Part shown: one piece after another, positions 9,237 through 17,708 of the stretch | How the letters are laid out: the number at the start of each line of letters is the position of its first letter | Numbering within the stretch: position 1 is the first letter of the stretch | Origin: Chitinophagaceae bacterium | GTDB taxonomy: Bacteria > Bacteroidota > Bacteroidia > Chitinophagales > Chitinophagaceae | Length of the DNA stretch: 64,000 nt | Assembly: GCA_027486835.1 (NCBI GenBank) | Contig: JAIXOJ010000104.1 | Coordinates: 1 to 64,000 of the forward strand | Reading direction: 5' to 3' | The notes under the pieces: generated by a model | What the model was told of the DNA's origin: nothing | Seen by the model: the letters and a program-made list of their open reading frames with translations, nothing else | Databases searched by the model: none | Translations under genes and position numbers: made by a program

Positions 9237-11471
9237 ATGAAATTTCAAAAAATAAATCAAGTATGGTTAGCGGCTATTAGCATCACTTGGGTCGCTCCAG
9301 TTAAGAACAAGGTGTTGCAAAAAGCATTCTGCGCAGCAGCCTTTGTATTATGGTCTATAAGTGTATTTGCTGGCAAATCAGATTCCACTAGAATTTTATT
9401 TATCGGCAACAGCTACACCTATGCCGGCATGGGCGAGCAAAACCCCGAAATCCCTTTCCGGTTAAAGGAAATGGGGGCATTGTACAAGAAAAAAATCCAT
9501 ACCAGCTCTGTAGTAAAACCTGGGGCGCAGTTAGAACAGCATTGGAAAGATGGCAAGGCGTTGCAAATGATACAAACAGGGCATTTCAATTTTGTGGTGC
9601 TGCAAGACCAAAGTTCCGCAGCCTTTCTTAGTTTAAATTCATTTAGGGAATATGCCGCAAGGTTCGATTCTGCCATTAAAAAAAGTGGCGCCAAAACCGT
9701 TTTATACATGACTTGGGGCTATGCCGACAGACCCAAAATGGGCGATACCATTGCTTATGAATACAACCGTTTGGGCAAAGATTTAGGTGCATTGGTTGCG
9801 CCTTGTGGGGTGGCTTGGAAATGTTTGCTAGAAAAAAATCCCAACATCGAATTGCACATCTCCGATAAATCACACCCAAGAACAGAAGGTGTTTACATCA
9901 ACACCTGTGTGTTTTACCAAACTTTTTTTGGAAAAATTCCATCAGACATTTTATACACCATCAAAAACAAAAACGTACATATTGAAGGCGATTTAGCCAA
10001 TAAATTACAGTCAGCCGCCAATGACGCAATCGCAATAAATGCAGATTATGGAAAGCTACAACGGCTCAATCAAAACCCCTATTTCCAAAGCCCCTCTGCC
10101 GACATCAACCAGATTATTATTTATGGACAAAGCCTTTCTACAGGCCAGCAAACAGCACCAGTCATTTCTGTAAAAAACTATGCGGGCAACTTAATGTTGG
10201 GGGAACAAGTATGGTCTAACCTTTCTAATAATTTAGATACGGCAAACCTTGTTTTCAAACCACTAATAGGTCGTCCTGCTATTTCTTATAAGAAAACGAA
10301 TAAAGATGTTTATGCAGATACAGCTATCAATGCAGGTAACCAAATCAATTGCGAGCCACCAGTGCTTGGCTTTGTAAATGCCGCTAAGTATCATTTTGAT
10401 CAAACGTTTAAAGGATTCCCCGATAGAAAATTTGCAGCAACGAGCAGTGGCGAAGGTGGCCGCTCCATAGAATTATTGATGAAAGATTGCCCCAACAGAC
10501 CCACCAAGCTGTACAATCATTTTGTAAAAGCAATCCAGAAATCAAAAGAAGCCGCCGACCGAATGAATAAAACCATCAATTGCTCCGCCATTTTGTGGAT
10601 GCAAGGAGAGTATAATTACACCACAGCCGCCAACCAAGGCTGGCTGACCAATACACCAGCTACAAAAGACAAAAACGAGTACAAGAAATATTTTAACACA
10701 TTGGTCACTGATATACTTAGCGATGTCACTTCCACATATCAGCAAACACAAAAGCCTATATTCATCACCTACCAATGCGGCGCACAATACACCCGCGATT
10801 TTGATGTACCCGTAGGTATGGCGCAGCTAGAACTTGCCAATGCAGACCCAAGAATAATTATGGCAGGACCAGTCTATCCAGTCACCGATAGGGGAGGGCA
10901 TCTTTGCCCCAATGGCAGCCGTTGGTATGGCGAAATGATGGCCAAAGTGTATTACAAAACGGTAATCAAAGGCGAAAAATGGAAACCCTTACAACCCAAA
11001 GAAATCACCAAGGGCTCTGATTTTATTGACATTGACTTTTATGTGCCCAAAGCACCCTTGCGCTTAGATACCCTAACCCTTCAAAAGGCAATAAACTATG
11101 GTTTTGAAATAAGGCAGAGTGGTCAAATGAAAACAATAACTGCCGTCACCATGCTTTCACCCACCAAACTTAGAATTACGGTTAGTGAAGCATGGAGTGA
11201 TAGCACTGTAGAAATAAATTATGCCGGCCCCGCCACCAAAGGCAACGGCAATCTATGCGATAGCGATGATTTTAAATCTTTTGAAACCTATCAAGAGTTG
11301 GTGGCAGGCGGCGATACCGAAAAAGAAAGAAACCGATTTAAACCAAGGTATGAACCTGTAGATAAAAATGGAAAAATCATCTACGACCAGCATTACCCAA
11401 TGCAAAATTTTAGCTGTGCTTTTTACTATGCAGTGCCTGCCGGTACCAATACTTTACAATGCAAATGGTAG
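9237..11471 (+). CDS. Two-module SGNH esterase (DUF4886-like plus sialate-esterase-like)
   Basis: The ATG at 9237 is chosen; a TTG 15 bp upstream is the only longer option. The signal anchor ends at SVFAG (about residue 45). The first module is SGNH: FIGNSYT with Ser59, VVLQDQSS, and HPRTEG with the His. The second module has IYGQSLSTGQ with Ser299, ILWMQGEYNY and GGHLCPNGSRW, resembling the sialate O-acetylesterase group. The two probably remove different acyl groups from a decorated polysaccharide. Two catalytically complete SGNH modules in one chain is the notable point. It belongs to the xylan/esterase run. Confidence 0.75.
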   Translation: MKFQKINQVWLAAISITWVAPVKNKVLQKAFCAAAFVLWSISVFAGKSDSTRILFIGNSYTYAGMGEQNPEIPFRLKEMGALYKKKIHTSSVVKPGAQLEQHWKDGKALQMIQTGHFNFVVLQDQSSAAFLSLNSFREYAARFDSAIKKSGAKTVLYMTWGYADRPKMGDTIAYEYNRLGKDLGALVAPCGVAWKCLLEKNPNIELHISDKSHPRTEGVYINTCVFYQTFFGKIPSDILYTIKNKNVHIEGDLANKLQSAANDAIAINADYGKLQRLNQNPYFQSPSADINQIIIYGQSLSTGQQTAPVISVKNYAGNLMLGEQVWSNLSNNLDTANLVFKPLIGRPAISYKKTNKDVYADTAINAGNQINCEPPVLGFVNAAKYHFDQTFKGFPDRKFAATSSGEGGRSIELLMKDCPNRPTKLYNHFVKAIQKSKEAADRMNKTINCSAILWMQGEYNYTTAANQGWLTNTPATKDKNEYKKYFNTLVTDILSDVTSTYQQTQKPIFITYQCGAQYTRDFDVPVGMAQLELANADPRIIMAGPVYPVTDRGGHLCPNGSRWYGEMMAKVYYKTVIKGEKWKPLQPKEITKGSDFIDIDFYVPKAPLRLDTLTLQKAINYGFEIRQSGQMKTITAVTMLSPTKLRITVSEAWSDSTVEINYAGPATKGNGNLCDSDDFKSFETYQELVAGGDTEKERNRFKPRYEPVDKNGKIIYDQHYPMQNFSCAFYYAVPAGTNTLQCKW

Positions 11472-11570
11472 CTATTTCAATTTCCTTATTGGTATTGAAT
11501 AAAATGAATAGTTCAAAAAGAAAAATGATAAACTAAACTTGGTGGATAGGTTGTTAAAAGAAATGTTTTT

Positions 11571-11839
11571 TTAGGAAGAAAGATTGGAGGTTCCTACATC
11601 AATTCCGCTTTATTTGATTTGGAGAATAGGGAAATATTATTACCCCCCGCCAATCTTACAAACAGGGGATGGGTTGACCCAAGTGAATCTGTAGTTAAAA
11701 TATCGCCCAATCCCTAGAAAAGTTTTTGCCACAAACGGTAGAAGTATTATCGAAAAAAGGAATCAAGATAAATATCTTAAAAGCAGTTTTAGGCGAAAAT
11801 GCAGCCATCATTGGGGCTTGTGCTTTTGCTTGGAATTAA
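11571..11839 (+). pseudogene. Remnant of a ROK-family sugar kinase/regulator
   Basis: Two pieces of a ROK protein remain. The first (11580-11708) reads KIGGSYINSALFDLENREIL and continues to an in-frame TAG; it matches the N-terminal GIDIGGS region of ROK proteins. The second (11729-11839), in another frame, reads VLSKKGIKINILKAVLGENA and ends AAIIGACAFAWN-stop, the typical ROK C-terminus. About 250 internal residues, with the catalytic and zinc regions, are missing. This is an internal deletion plus frame loss. The stop codon is 14 bp before the next gene, so the lost gene probably belonged to the same sugar locus. Confidence 0.8.
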
Positions 11840-11853
11840 TAAAAATTAAAACA

Positions 11854-14415
11854 ATGAAGATGAAGAAAATAACAGGGTTAGTATTGGTAGCTTACCTACT
11901 TGTTTTAGGAAACCTATTTGCCCAACCATTAACCATTCAAGGCAATTGGAAAATAAAATTTGAAGACAAAACTGAATTTAGTAAAGCAGATTACAACGAT
12001 GCGGAATGGGAAAATTTACCCGCTTTAAAATGGAGTGATGACCACAAAACCACGGCTAATCGAACCTTGTGGGTTCGCAAGAAGGTGATCATTCCTTCTT
12101 CATTGCAATCGGAATTTGCCAAAACAGGTTTGTTGTGTTTGGCTATGGGCAAAATCCAACAGTCCGATGATACTTATCTCAATGGCAAGCTTGTGGGATC
12201 AACAGGTTCTGGCGATTCTTATCGTAATTATTTAATTACCAAAGAGGATATTTTGTGGGATAAAGAAAATACCATCGCCATCAGAGTAAGCCATTGGGGT
12301 ACATTCAGTATTTCTAAAACTCCCAAGTTTTCAGCAGCAACGCCATCTGTATTTTTTGGGTTTACAGCCACTATCAAAAACGGCAACAGCAAAGAACCTG
12401 TTCATGGTAAACAGTTAGATTACCAATTAAGCATTGCCAATAAAGCCCCCATGAGTTTGGCAGGAATGGTGAAAGCAGATTTCTACAATTTTCAAGGTGA
12501 TAAAGTCAATACGGCTCAAAAAGAAGTAAACCTTTCAATGGGCAATAACTCCTTAGTATTTCCCTACAAATCCTTAACCCCGTTCATAAAAGTGGTTTAT
12601 ACCTTATCCATTCCTGCATACCAATACAACACGGAGTGGAATGCAGAATTCGGGTATGAAAACCTAGTGTATAAAAGTGTAACCCCAGTTGTAGCCTACA
12701 AAGCACCACAACATTTTTTTCCGGCAGAACTAGATAAAATACATATTGACGGCTGGCTAGGCGAGCGGCTAAAGGCCAATACACAACAGCGTTTGGAAAA
12801 AGTGGATGAAGATGCCATCCTGGCAGGTTTTGTCAATCGACCAGGCAATCATTCTTGGATTGGGGAGCATATTGGTAAGTTTTTAGATGCTGCTTGTAAT
12901 GCCTATGCCAACAACGCAGACCCTGCATTGAAAATTCAAATTGACCGAAGCGCACAGCAATTAATTGCAGCACAACTGCCCGATGGCTATTTGGGCACTT
13001 ATGATATGGACAGCCATTGGACAAGTTGGGATGTATGGAGTCACCGCTACGATTTAATGGGGTTATTGCGCTATTACCAACTATCTGGTTTTAAGCCAGC
13101 TTTGAGAGCCTGTGAAAAAATTGGTGATTTGGTCATTCAAACTTTTGGAGACGAAAATGGAAAGAAAGACATTATCAAGTCTGGCCCACATGTGGGCATG
13201 GCAGCAACCCGTATTTTAGAATCAATGACGGAGTTGTACCGCTTTACGGGCAACAAAAAATACCTAGACTATTGCTATTATTTGGTAAAAACGTACGATC
13301 ATAAAGGTGGGCCAAGAATCATTACAACCTTAGATTCTATCGGTAGGGTAGATAAAGTGGCCAATGCAAAAGCTTATGAAATGATGTCTAATTTTTTAGG
13401 CATTATCAAACTCTATCGTCTTACCAACGATGAAGCCTTTTTAAAACCTTTAGAAACAGCATGGAAAGACATTGTTGCAACCAGATTATACATCACCGGC
13501 ACGGCAAGTTCCTTTGAGCATTTTCAAGATGATGCCATTTTACCCGCCACCGATAAAGACAATATGGGGGAAGGATGTGTAACCACCACATGGATACAGT
13601 TTAACTACCAGCTTTTCTGTATCACTGGTCAAATGAAATATTTAGACCAACTAGAGCGTGCGGTATATAACCACCTAACGGGTGCCGAAAATCCACAAAC
13701 AGGCGGCGTTAGTTACTACACACCTTTAATGGGTAAAAAGCCCTACCGCACAGTGATTACTTGCTGCATGAGCAGTGTGCCAAGGGGCATCGCCATGATT
13801 CCATTATTTGCCAATGGCAAGATCAATAGCAATCCTGCCTTTCTTTTTTACCAACCTGGCATCTACACCACTAGTGTAGATAAGAAACCGCTTTCCTTTA
13901 CCACTTCTGGTGATTTTTTAAGTGGACAGGATGTAACCATCACCGTAAACGACAACTGTCCAGCAGCAACTGCCATCACATTTAGGAAGCCTTATTGGGC
14001 AACTGATTTCTCTCTTTTGGTGAATGGACAAAAGCAAACCATAACCAACACCGAAACCATTGACCTTAAAAGATTGTGGAAAAAAGGCGATGTTATCACC
14101 GTCAGTTTTAAACTATTACCAATCGTACTAGATGGTGGCAAAAGCTACCCCAACCAAATTGCCCTCCAACGCGGGCCTCAAGTATTGGCTTTTGACCAAA
14201 GCATCAATGGGGTAGAAGCCAGTGGTGTTAAGATTGATGCCAAAAACATTCAATTGCTCACACCCAATTCCCCACTACCCAGCCAATGGATCGGTGGCAA
14301 GGCTTTTCAGTTAAAAGCAGCCAATAACAATACAGATACCAACATCATACTAGTGCCTTATGCTGATGCCAGCCAAACTGGGGGCGTTATTTCTACATGG
14401 ATAAATAAACAATAA
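11854..14415 (+). CDS. Secreted GH127 (DUF1680) beta-L-arabinofuranosidase-like enzyme
   Basis: The ATG at 11854 gives 853 residues; an upstream TTG is inside the ROK remnant and was rejected. A signal peptide (GNLFAQ) is followed by a GH2-like sugar-binding jelly roll (residues about 30-180, with DDTYLNGKLVG). The DUF1680 (alpha/alpha)6 domain begins at GWLGERLKAN. The zinc-thiolate site of GH127 appears as Glu573-x-Cys575 (EGC) and the Cys637-Cys638 pair (TCC), the latter holding the nucleophile in the family. It likely trims L-arabinofuranose or similar side chains from arabinoxylan or pectin. Confidence 0.85.
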   Translation: MKMKKITGLVLVAYLLVLGNLFAQPLTIQGNWKIKFEDKTEFSKADYNDAEWENLPALKWSDDHKTTANRTLWVRKKVIIPSSLQSEFAKTGLLCLAMGKIQQSDDTYLNGKLVGSTGSGDSYRNYLITKEDILWDKENTIAIRVSHWGTFSISKTPKFSAATPSVFFGFTATIKNGNSKEPVHGKQLDYQLSIANKAPMSLAGMVKADFYNFQGDKVNTAQKEVNLSMGNNSLVFPYKSLTPFIKVVYTLSIPAYQYNTEWNAEFGYENLVYKSVTPVVAYKAPQHFFPAELDKIHIDGWLGERLKANTQQRLEKVDEDAILAGFVNRPGNHSWIGEHIGKFLDAACNAYANNADPALKIQIDRSAQQLIAAQLPDGYLGTYDMDSHWTSWDVWSHRYDLMGLLRYYQLSGFKPALRACEKIGDLVIQTFGDENGKKDIIKSGPHVGMAATRILESMTELYRFTGNKKYLDYCYYLVKTYDHKGGPRIITTLDSIGRVDKVANAKAYEMMSNFLGIIKLYRLTNDEAFLKPLETAWKDIVATRLYITGTASSFEHFQDDAILPATDKDNMGEGCVTTTWIQFNYQLFCITGQMKYLDQLERAVYNHLTGAENPQTGGVSYYTPLMGKKPYRTVITCCMSSVPRGIAMIPLFANGKINSNPAFLFYQPGIYTTSVDKKPLSFTTSGDFLSGQDVTITVNDNCPAATAITFRKPYWATDFSLLVNGQKQTITNTETIDLKRLWKKGDVITVSFKLLPIVLDGGKSYPNQIALQRGPQVLAFDQSINGVEASGVKIDAKNIQLLTPNSPLPSQWIGGKAFQLKAANNNTDTNIILVPYADASQTGGVISTWINKQ

Positions 14416-14449
14416 CAATGCGTAATAAAATAATAGTAGTAGGCAGTAA

Positions 14450-14659
14450 CTGCGCTATTGGTCACTCTATTTTGTAAACCTTCTAAGCCATGCAACTACT
14501 AGCATTTTGCAGTCGGCATTCATCTGCGGCATTGTGTTTAAACTAGCAAGAATATTCTTGGAATTTGCCAATGCCTCCAAAGCCACCTACCGCAATTTGT
14601 ACCTAATGCTTTTGCTTTATGTACTAGGTATTGGGTTGATTATTTTGGCTAAAAACTAG
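14450..14659 (+). pseudogene. Possible C-terminal fragment of a membrane protein
   Basis: An open stretch of 69 codons without a good start encodes two hydrophobic segments: SAFICGIVFKLARIFLEF, and LYLMLLLYVLGIGLIILA just before the stop. The codon pattern resembles real coding sequence, but no ATG precedes it and a stop cuts the upstream side. It may be the tail of a lost transporter, in line with the ROK remnant upstream. It could also be chance. Confidence 0.3.
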
Positions 14660-14696
14660 CGATAGATCATCGTTTCTCATTCAATTCTACCATCCA

Positions 14697-14734
14697 AGCC
14701 CGTCAGGTTTCACCAACTTGACGGGCTTTTTTTT
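14697..14734 (+). terminator. Rho-independent terminator of the glycosidase run
   Basis: AGCCCGTCA and TGACGGGCT form a 9-bp stem with a 13-nt loop, followed by eight T. It closes the long plus-strand polysaccharide cluster. Confidence 0.85.
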
Positions 14735-14995
14735 GCATATAATTGTCTCTTACCTTTTTGTTGCCTAAAAGTTATTCATACAATCCCTCACTTGCGGTAA
14801 ACGATTTTCTCCAGTCGATACTGAAAGTCCGACTCAGCTTTTCTACCTACCCATTCTTGTTTTATTTATTGGGGAAAAAGTGTTTACGTTGAGGAAGAAC
14901 TAAAAGTATCCCAATTAGTATTAGCAAACAATCGTAAGCGGATAATTATGAGCTAAAAAGTGTAAGCAAAGAGTAATATTATCCAAGCAAGTGGA

Positions 14996-15420
14996 ATGCA
15001 CAAGCGTAAGAATAATAACTGCGAGGATGAAAATGCCATCTGTGTGCGTGAAAATGAAAACTGTGAGGCTGCAAATGTCATCTGCGTGCGTAAAAATAAA
15101 AACTGCGAGGCTGCAAATGTCATCTGCGTGAGTGAAAATGAAAATTGCGAGGCTGCAAATGCCATCTGTGAGCGTGAAAATGAAATTTACGAGGCTGCAA
15201 ATGCCATCTGTGTGCGTGAAAATGAAAATTGCGAGGCTGCAAATGTCATCTGCGTGAGTGAAAATGAAAACTGCGTGCGACAAAATGACAACTCTGAGGC
15301 TGCAAATGTTAAGTGTGAGGCTGCAAATGTTAACTCTGAAGCCGCAAATGTTAAGTGTGAGGCAGCAAATGTTAACTCCGAGGCTGCAAATGTTAAGTGT
15401 GAGGCAGCAAATGTTAATTA
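14996..15420. repeat. Second 42-bp (later 21-bp) tandem repeat array
   Basis: Roughly seven 42-bp units of the form gtgcgtgaaaatgaaaac plus a tgcgaggctgcaaatgtc-like half, followed from about 15295 by 21-bp units (gaggctgcaaatgttaagtgt alternating with ..aactct). The sequence is unrelated to the array at position 1 although the period is the same. Long frames are open on both strands because the unit is a multiple of three. The predicted proteins have no signal, no start context and highly biased composition (NENCEAANVIC repeated), so coding is doubtful. Confidence 0.9.
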
Positions 15421-15430
15421 CGCATGGGTA

Positions 15431-15907
15431 AATATAAAATCCACACGACACTATGGCAAAAATGGACTGTTTTTGGGTGTTTTTAATGACTAAGTGGCAT
15501 ATTTTGGGGTGTATTTGTATTTTTATTAAAACGGGTGTCAAGTTGGCAGTGTGTTGTTATGCTTGGGTGTATGGAATTTTTAGTACCCAATAGATAGGTA
15601 TTGCAGCTTATTTTCAGGAGTTGGAAGGTTTGTTTAGGGTTTAGTTTTCTTTGGAAAAAACTAGAATAAAGTTGTTGGAATAAAAAAATAGGGTATTGTG
15701 TGCGTGATATAAACGCAACCAAAAATGGGATGGGAGGAGTATACGGCGGATTAAACATCCAATTTTTTAATTTTTCGCAAACACTAAATAGATTCATTCC
15801 CATAATTGAGGAAGTTTTGACGTAAATCATCATTAGCACTCTGCAATGGGAACATCAGTTTTGTTAGTAATTTTTTTATAGGAGTAGTTAGTTGAAATAT
15901 GAAGTAT
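15431..15907. other. Gene-free stretch downstream of the small-membrane-protein operon
   Basis: No convincing gene, RNA or terminator was seen. A 118-codon open frame on the minus strand has no recognisable features and low-complexity AT-rich codon use. Confidence 0.5.
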
Positions 15908-16096
15908 TTAAGCATTGCTGCAGATTGACCAACCAATCAATATTGCAATAGCAATGTACAACAGGCCAATTTTCATCAGATTTTTTCCGAGTTTTCGTTT
16001 TTTAGGAATGATAAAAAAAATAACCAACCCTAATAAAAAAGTAAGCGGTGGCAAAATCAAAAGAACGATGGTGGTAAATATTTCTATCTCGATCAT
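15908..16096 (-). CDS. Small two-TM membrane protein, copy B
   Basis: 62 residues: an acidic start, a hydrophobic segment at about 8-30, a basic loop (PKKRKLGKN) and a second hydrophobic segment at about 41-60 ending in SICSNA. The stretch GKNLMKIGLLYIAIAILIGW is clearly related to GKLLMKIGLTSLGFEILIGF in the gene upstream, so the two are tandem paralogues. It starts 18 bp after copy A and is the last gene of a four-gene minus-strand operon with an Lgt-like enzyme and a radical-SAM protein. Function unknown; an integral inner-membrane location is likely. Confidence 0.6.
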   Translation of the reverse strand: MIEIEIFTTIVLLILPPLTFLLGLVIFFIIPKKRKLGKNLMKIGLLYIAIAILIGWSICSNA

Positions 16097-16114
16097 TATG
16101 GAATCTTTTAAATT

Positions 16115-16297
16115 TTATCTAGAACAAAGTGCAAAGCCAATCAAAATTTCGAATCCCAACGAGGTTAATCCAATTTTCATTAATAATTTCCCTCTTTTAA
16201 TGTACTTTTCATTACCTAGATTATAAAAAAGAAAACCAAGTATTTGGACTATGATTGGTAAGCATAATAAAAGAATCATAAGATAAACCAGTGCCAT
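16115..16297 (-). CDS. Small two-TM membrane protein, copy A
   Basis: 60 residues with two hydrophobic segments (about 3-25 and 40-58) separated by the basic turn NEKYIKRGK. Its C-terminal half is homologous to the 62-residue protein next to it. It begins 7 bp after the stop of the radical-SAM gene, which implies translation from the same mRNA. Both proteins end in a Cys-Ser pair (ALCSR here, SICSN in the other), the only shared polar signature visible at that end. No known family is recognised. Confidence 0.6.
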   Translation of the reverse strand: MALVYLMILLLCLPIIVQILGFLFYNLGNEKYIKRGKLLMKIGLTSLGFEILIGFALCSR

Positions 16298-16304
16298 TCT
16301 CCTT

Positions 16305-17696
16305 TTATTTTGTTCTTAATTGTTCCAAAACTTTTTCTTGGTGTTCGTCCCTATAAAATAAATTCATGGTTTCAAAAGGGATGATTCGTCCGTCTTTGTG
16401 AACAATGTGTACACAGCTTTTCTTGATGGTGCGCACATCAAAGTCATAGGCATCAATAAATCGCATGATGATTATGCGGAACAAATTGTTGTAGGATAGT
16501 CCTGGCGCTTGTATTTGAGGCAAACAACAGAGCAGAGACTTCATGTCTTCCGTAACCGCATCAACACTAACCCCTGTACTAAATACTTTAATCAATTGCT
16601 CGTGCAATTGCTCGTCTTGTTCATACACAATGGTGTTCTTACTATTATTCAGTAACACCATCGGATCTACATAACGCGTGAGTGGAAATACTTGATTGTT
16701 TAGTTTTAGTACATAACCCATCGCCAATGCATCTGGGTTGCAGGGCACTGGTACAATATCGTTTGGTTGAAACACATTGGTTTGCGACAATATTTTGTTT
16801 CGCACATCCGTCAGCGTAATCCGGTCTGTTGCAGGATCAAAATGTTCTGTTCTGCCAGCAATTTGGGTGGGTTGAAACGTAACTCCACGAATACATTTTT
16901 GTTGCAGGGCATAGTCAATGATGCTGCCAATTTCATCATCATTCACCCCCTTTTGCAGTGTAACCACCAGTGTGGTGGACAAATTGAGTTCGTTGAGTTT
17001 GTCAATTGCTTTTTTGCGAACTTCTGTCAAGTCCTTCCCTCTTAATTGTTCGAGGGCCGATGATTTAAAAGAATCGAATTGCAAGTAAATTTCAAAATCG
17101 GGCTGATAAGTAGCCAATTGCTCGGCAAAGCCAGGATCATTTGCAATGCGTATTCCATTGGTATTCAGCATTAGATGCCTAATAGGTTTGGTTTTGGCAA
17201 TATCCAATATTTCAAAGAATTGAGGATGAATGGTAGGTTCACCTCCGCTTAGCTGCACTACATCAGGTGTTCCCTCGTTAGCAACGATGATATCCAACAT
17301 TCTTTCTACCTCTTCCACCGTTCTATGCCTACCATAATGGGGGCTGCTCATGGCGTAACAGGTGGGGCATGTAAGATTGCATCGGTCGGTTATCTCAATC
17401 ACCGTTAAGCAACTGTGCTGTTCGTGGTCGGTACATAAACCACAATCATAGGGGCAACCATAATGCACTTTTGTATTTGTTTTAAGTGGTGCATCGCTTG
17501 GTTTGTTATAGTTGCGAATGTTTTTATAGTATTCAATATCCGTTGCAATTAAGACCTTCTCCGCCCCATGTTCAGGGCATCTTTTCAGCATATACACGTT
17601 GTCTTCCTGAAAAATGATTTTTGCATCCACTCGTTTGAGGCATTGCGTACAGAGCGACAATGTAAAATCATAATAAGTGTAATCTTTTGTGGACAT
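16305..17696 (-). CDS. Radical-SAM protein of the MJ0619/tetraether-synthase-like group
   Basis: 463 residues. The canonical cluster motif is CNLTCPTC (Cys106, 110, 113), with SGGEPT at 150-155. In front lie extra cysteines: Cys16, Cys19 and Cys40 as a small metal-binding N-domain, and Cys81, 85, 88 and 96 (CPYDCGLC). This layout, with an N-terminal rubredoxin-like knuckle and a second Cys-rich segment just before the radical-SAM motif, is that of the MJ0619-related group, whose archaeal member joins lipid tails. A Cys-rich C-terminal part (LLCCLPQ, near 380) follows. Coupling to an Lgt-like membrane enzyme 12 bp upstream suggests a lipid or lipid-linked substrate; that is inference. Confidence 0.75.
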   Translation of the reverse strand: MSTKDYTYYDFTLSLCTQCLKRVDAKIIFQEDNVYMLKRCPEHGAEKVLIATDIEYYKNIRNYNKPSDAPLKTNTKVHYGCPYDCGLCTDHEQHSCLTVIEITDRCNLTCPTCYAMSSPHYGRHRTVEEVERMLDIIVANEGTPDVVQLSGGEPTIHPQFFEILDIAKTKPIRHLMLNTNGIRIANDPGFAEQLATYQPDFEIYLQFDSFKSSALEQLRGKDLTEVRKKAIDKLNELNLSTTLVVTLQKGVNDDEIGSIIDYALQQKCIRGVTFQPTQIAGRTEHFDPATDRITLTDVRNKILSQTNVFQPNDIVPVPCNPDALAMGYVLKLNNQVFPLTRYVDPMVLLNNSKNTIVYEQDEQLHEQLIKVFSTGVSVDAVTEDMKSLLCCLPQIQAPGLSYNNLFRIIIMRFIDAYDFDVRTIKKSCVHIVHKDGRIIPFETMNLFYRDEHQEKVLEQLRTK

Positions 17697-17708
17697 ACTT
17701 CCTTGGGA

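Noticed and set aside
14921-15541. 206-codon minus-strand frame over the second array
   Set aside because: Same cause: the unit length is divisible by three and has no stop on either strand.
15483-15839. 118-codon minus-strand frame
   Set aside because: Low-complexity, no motif, no operon context.
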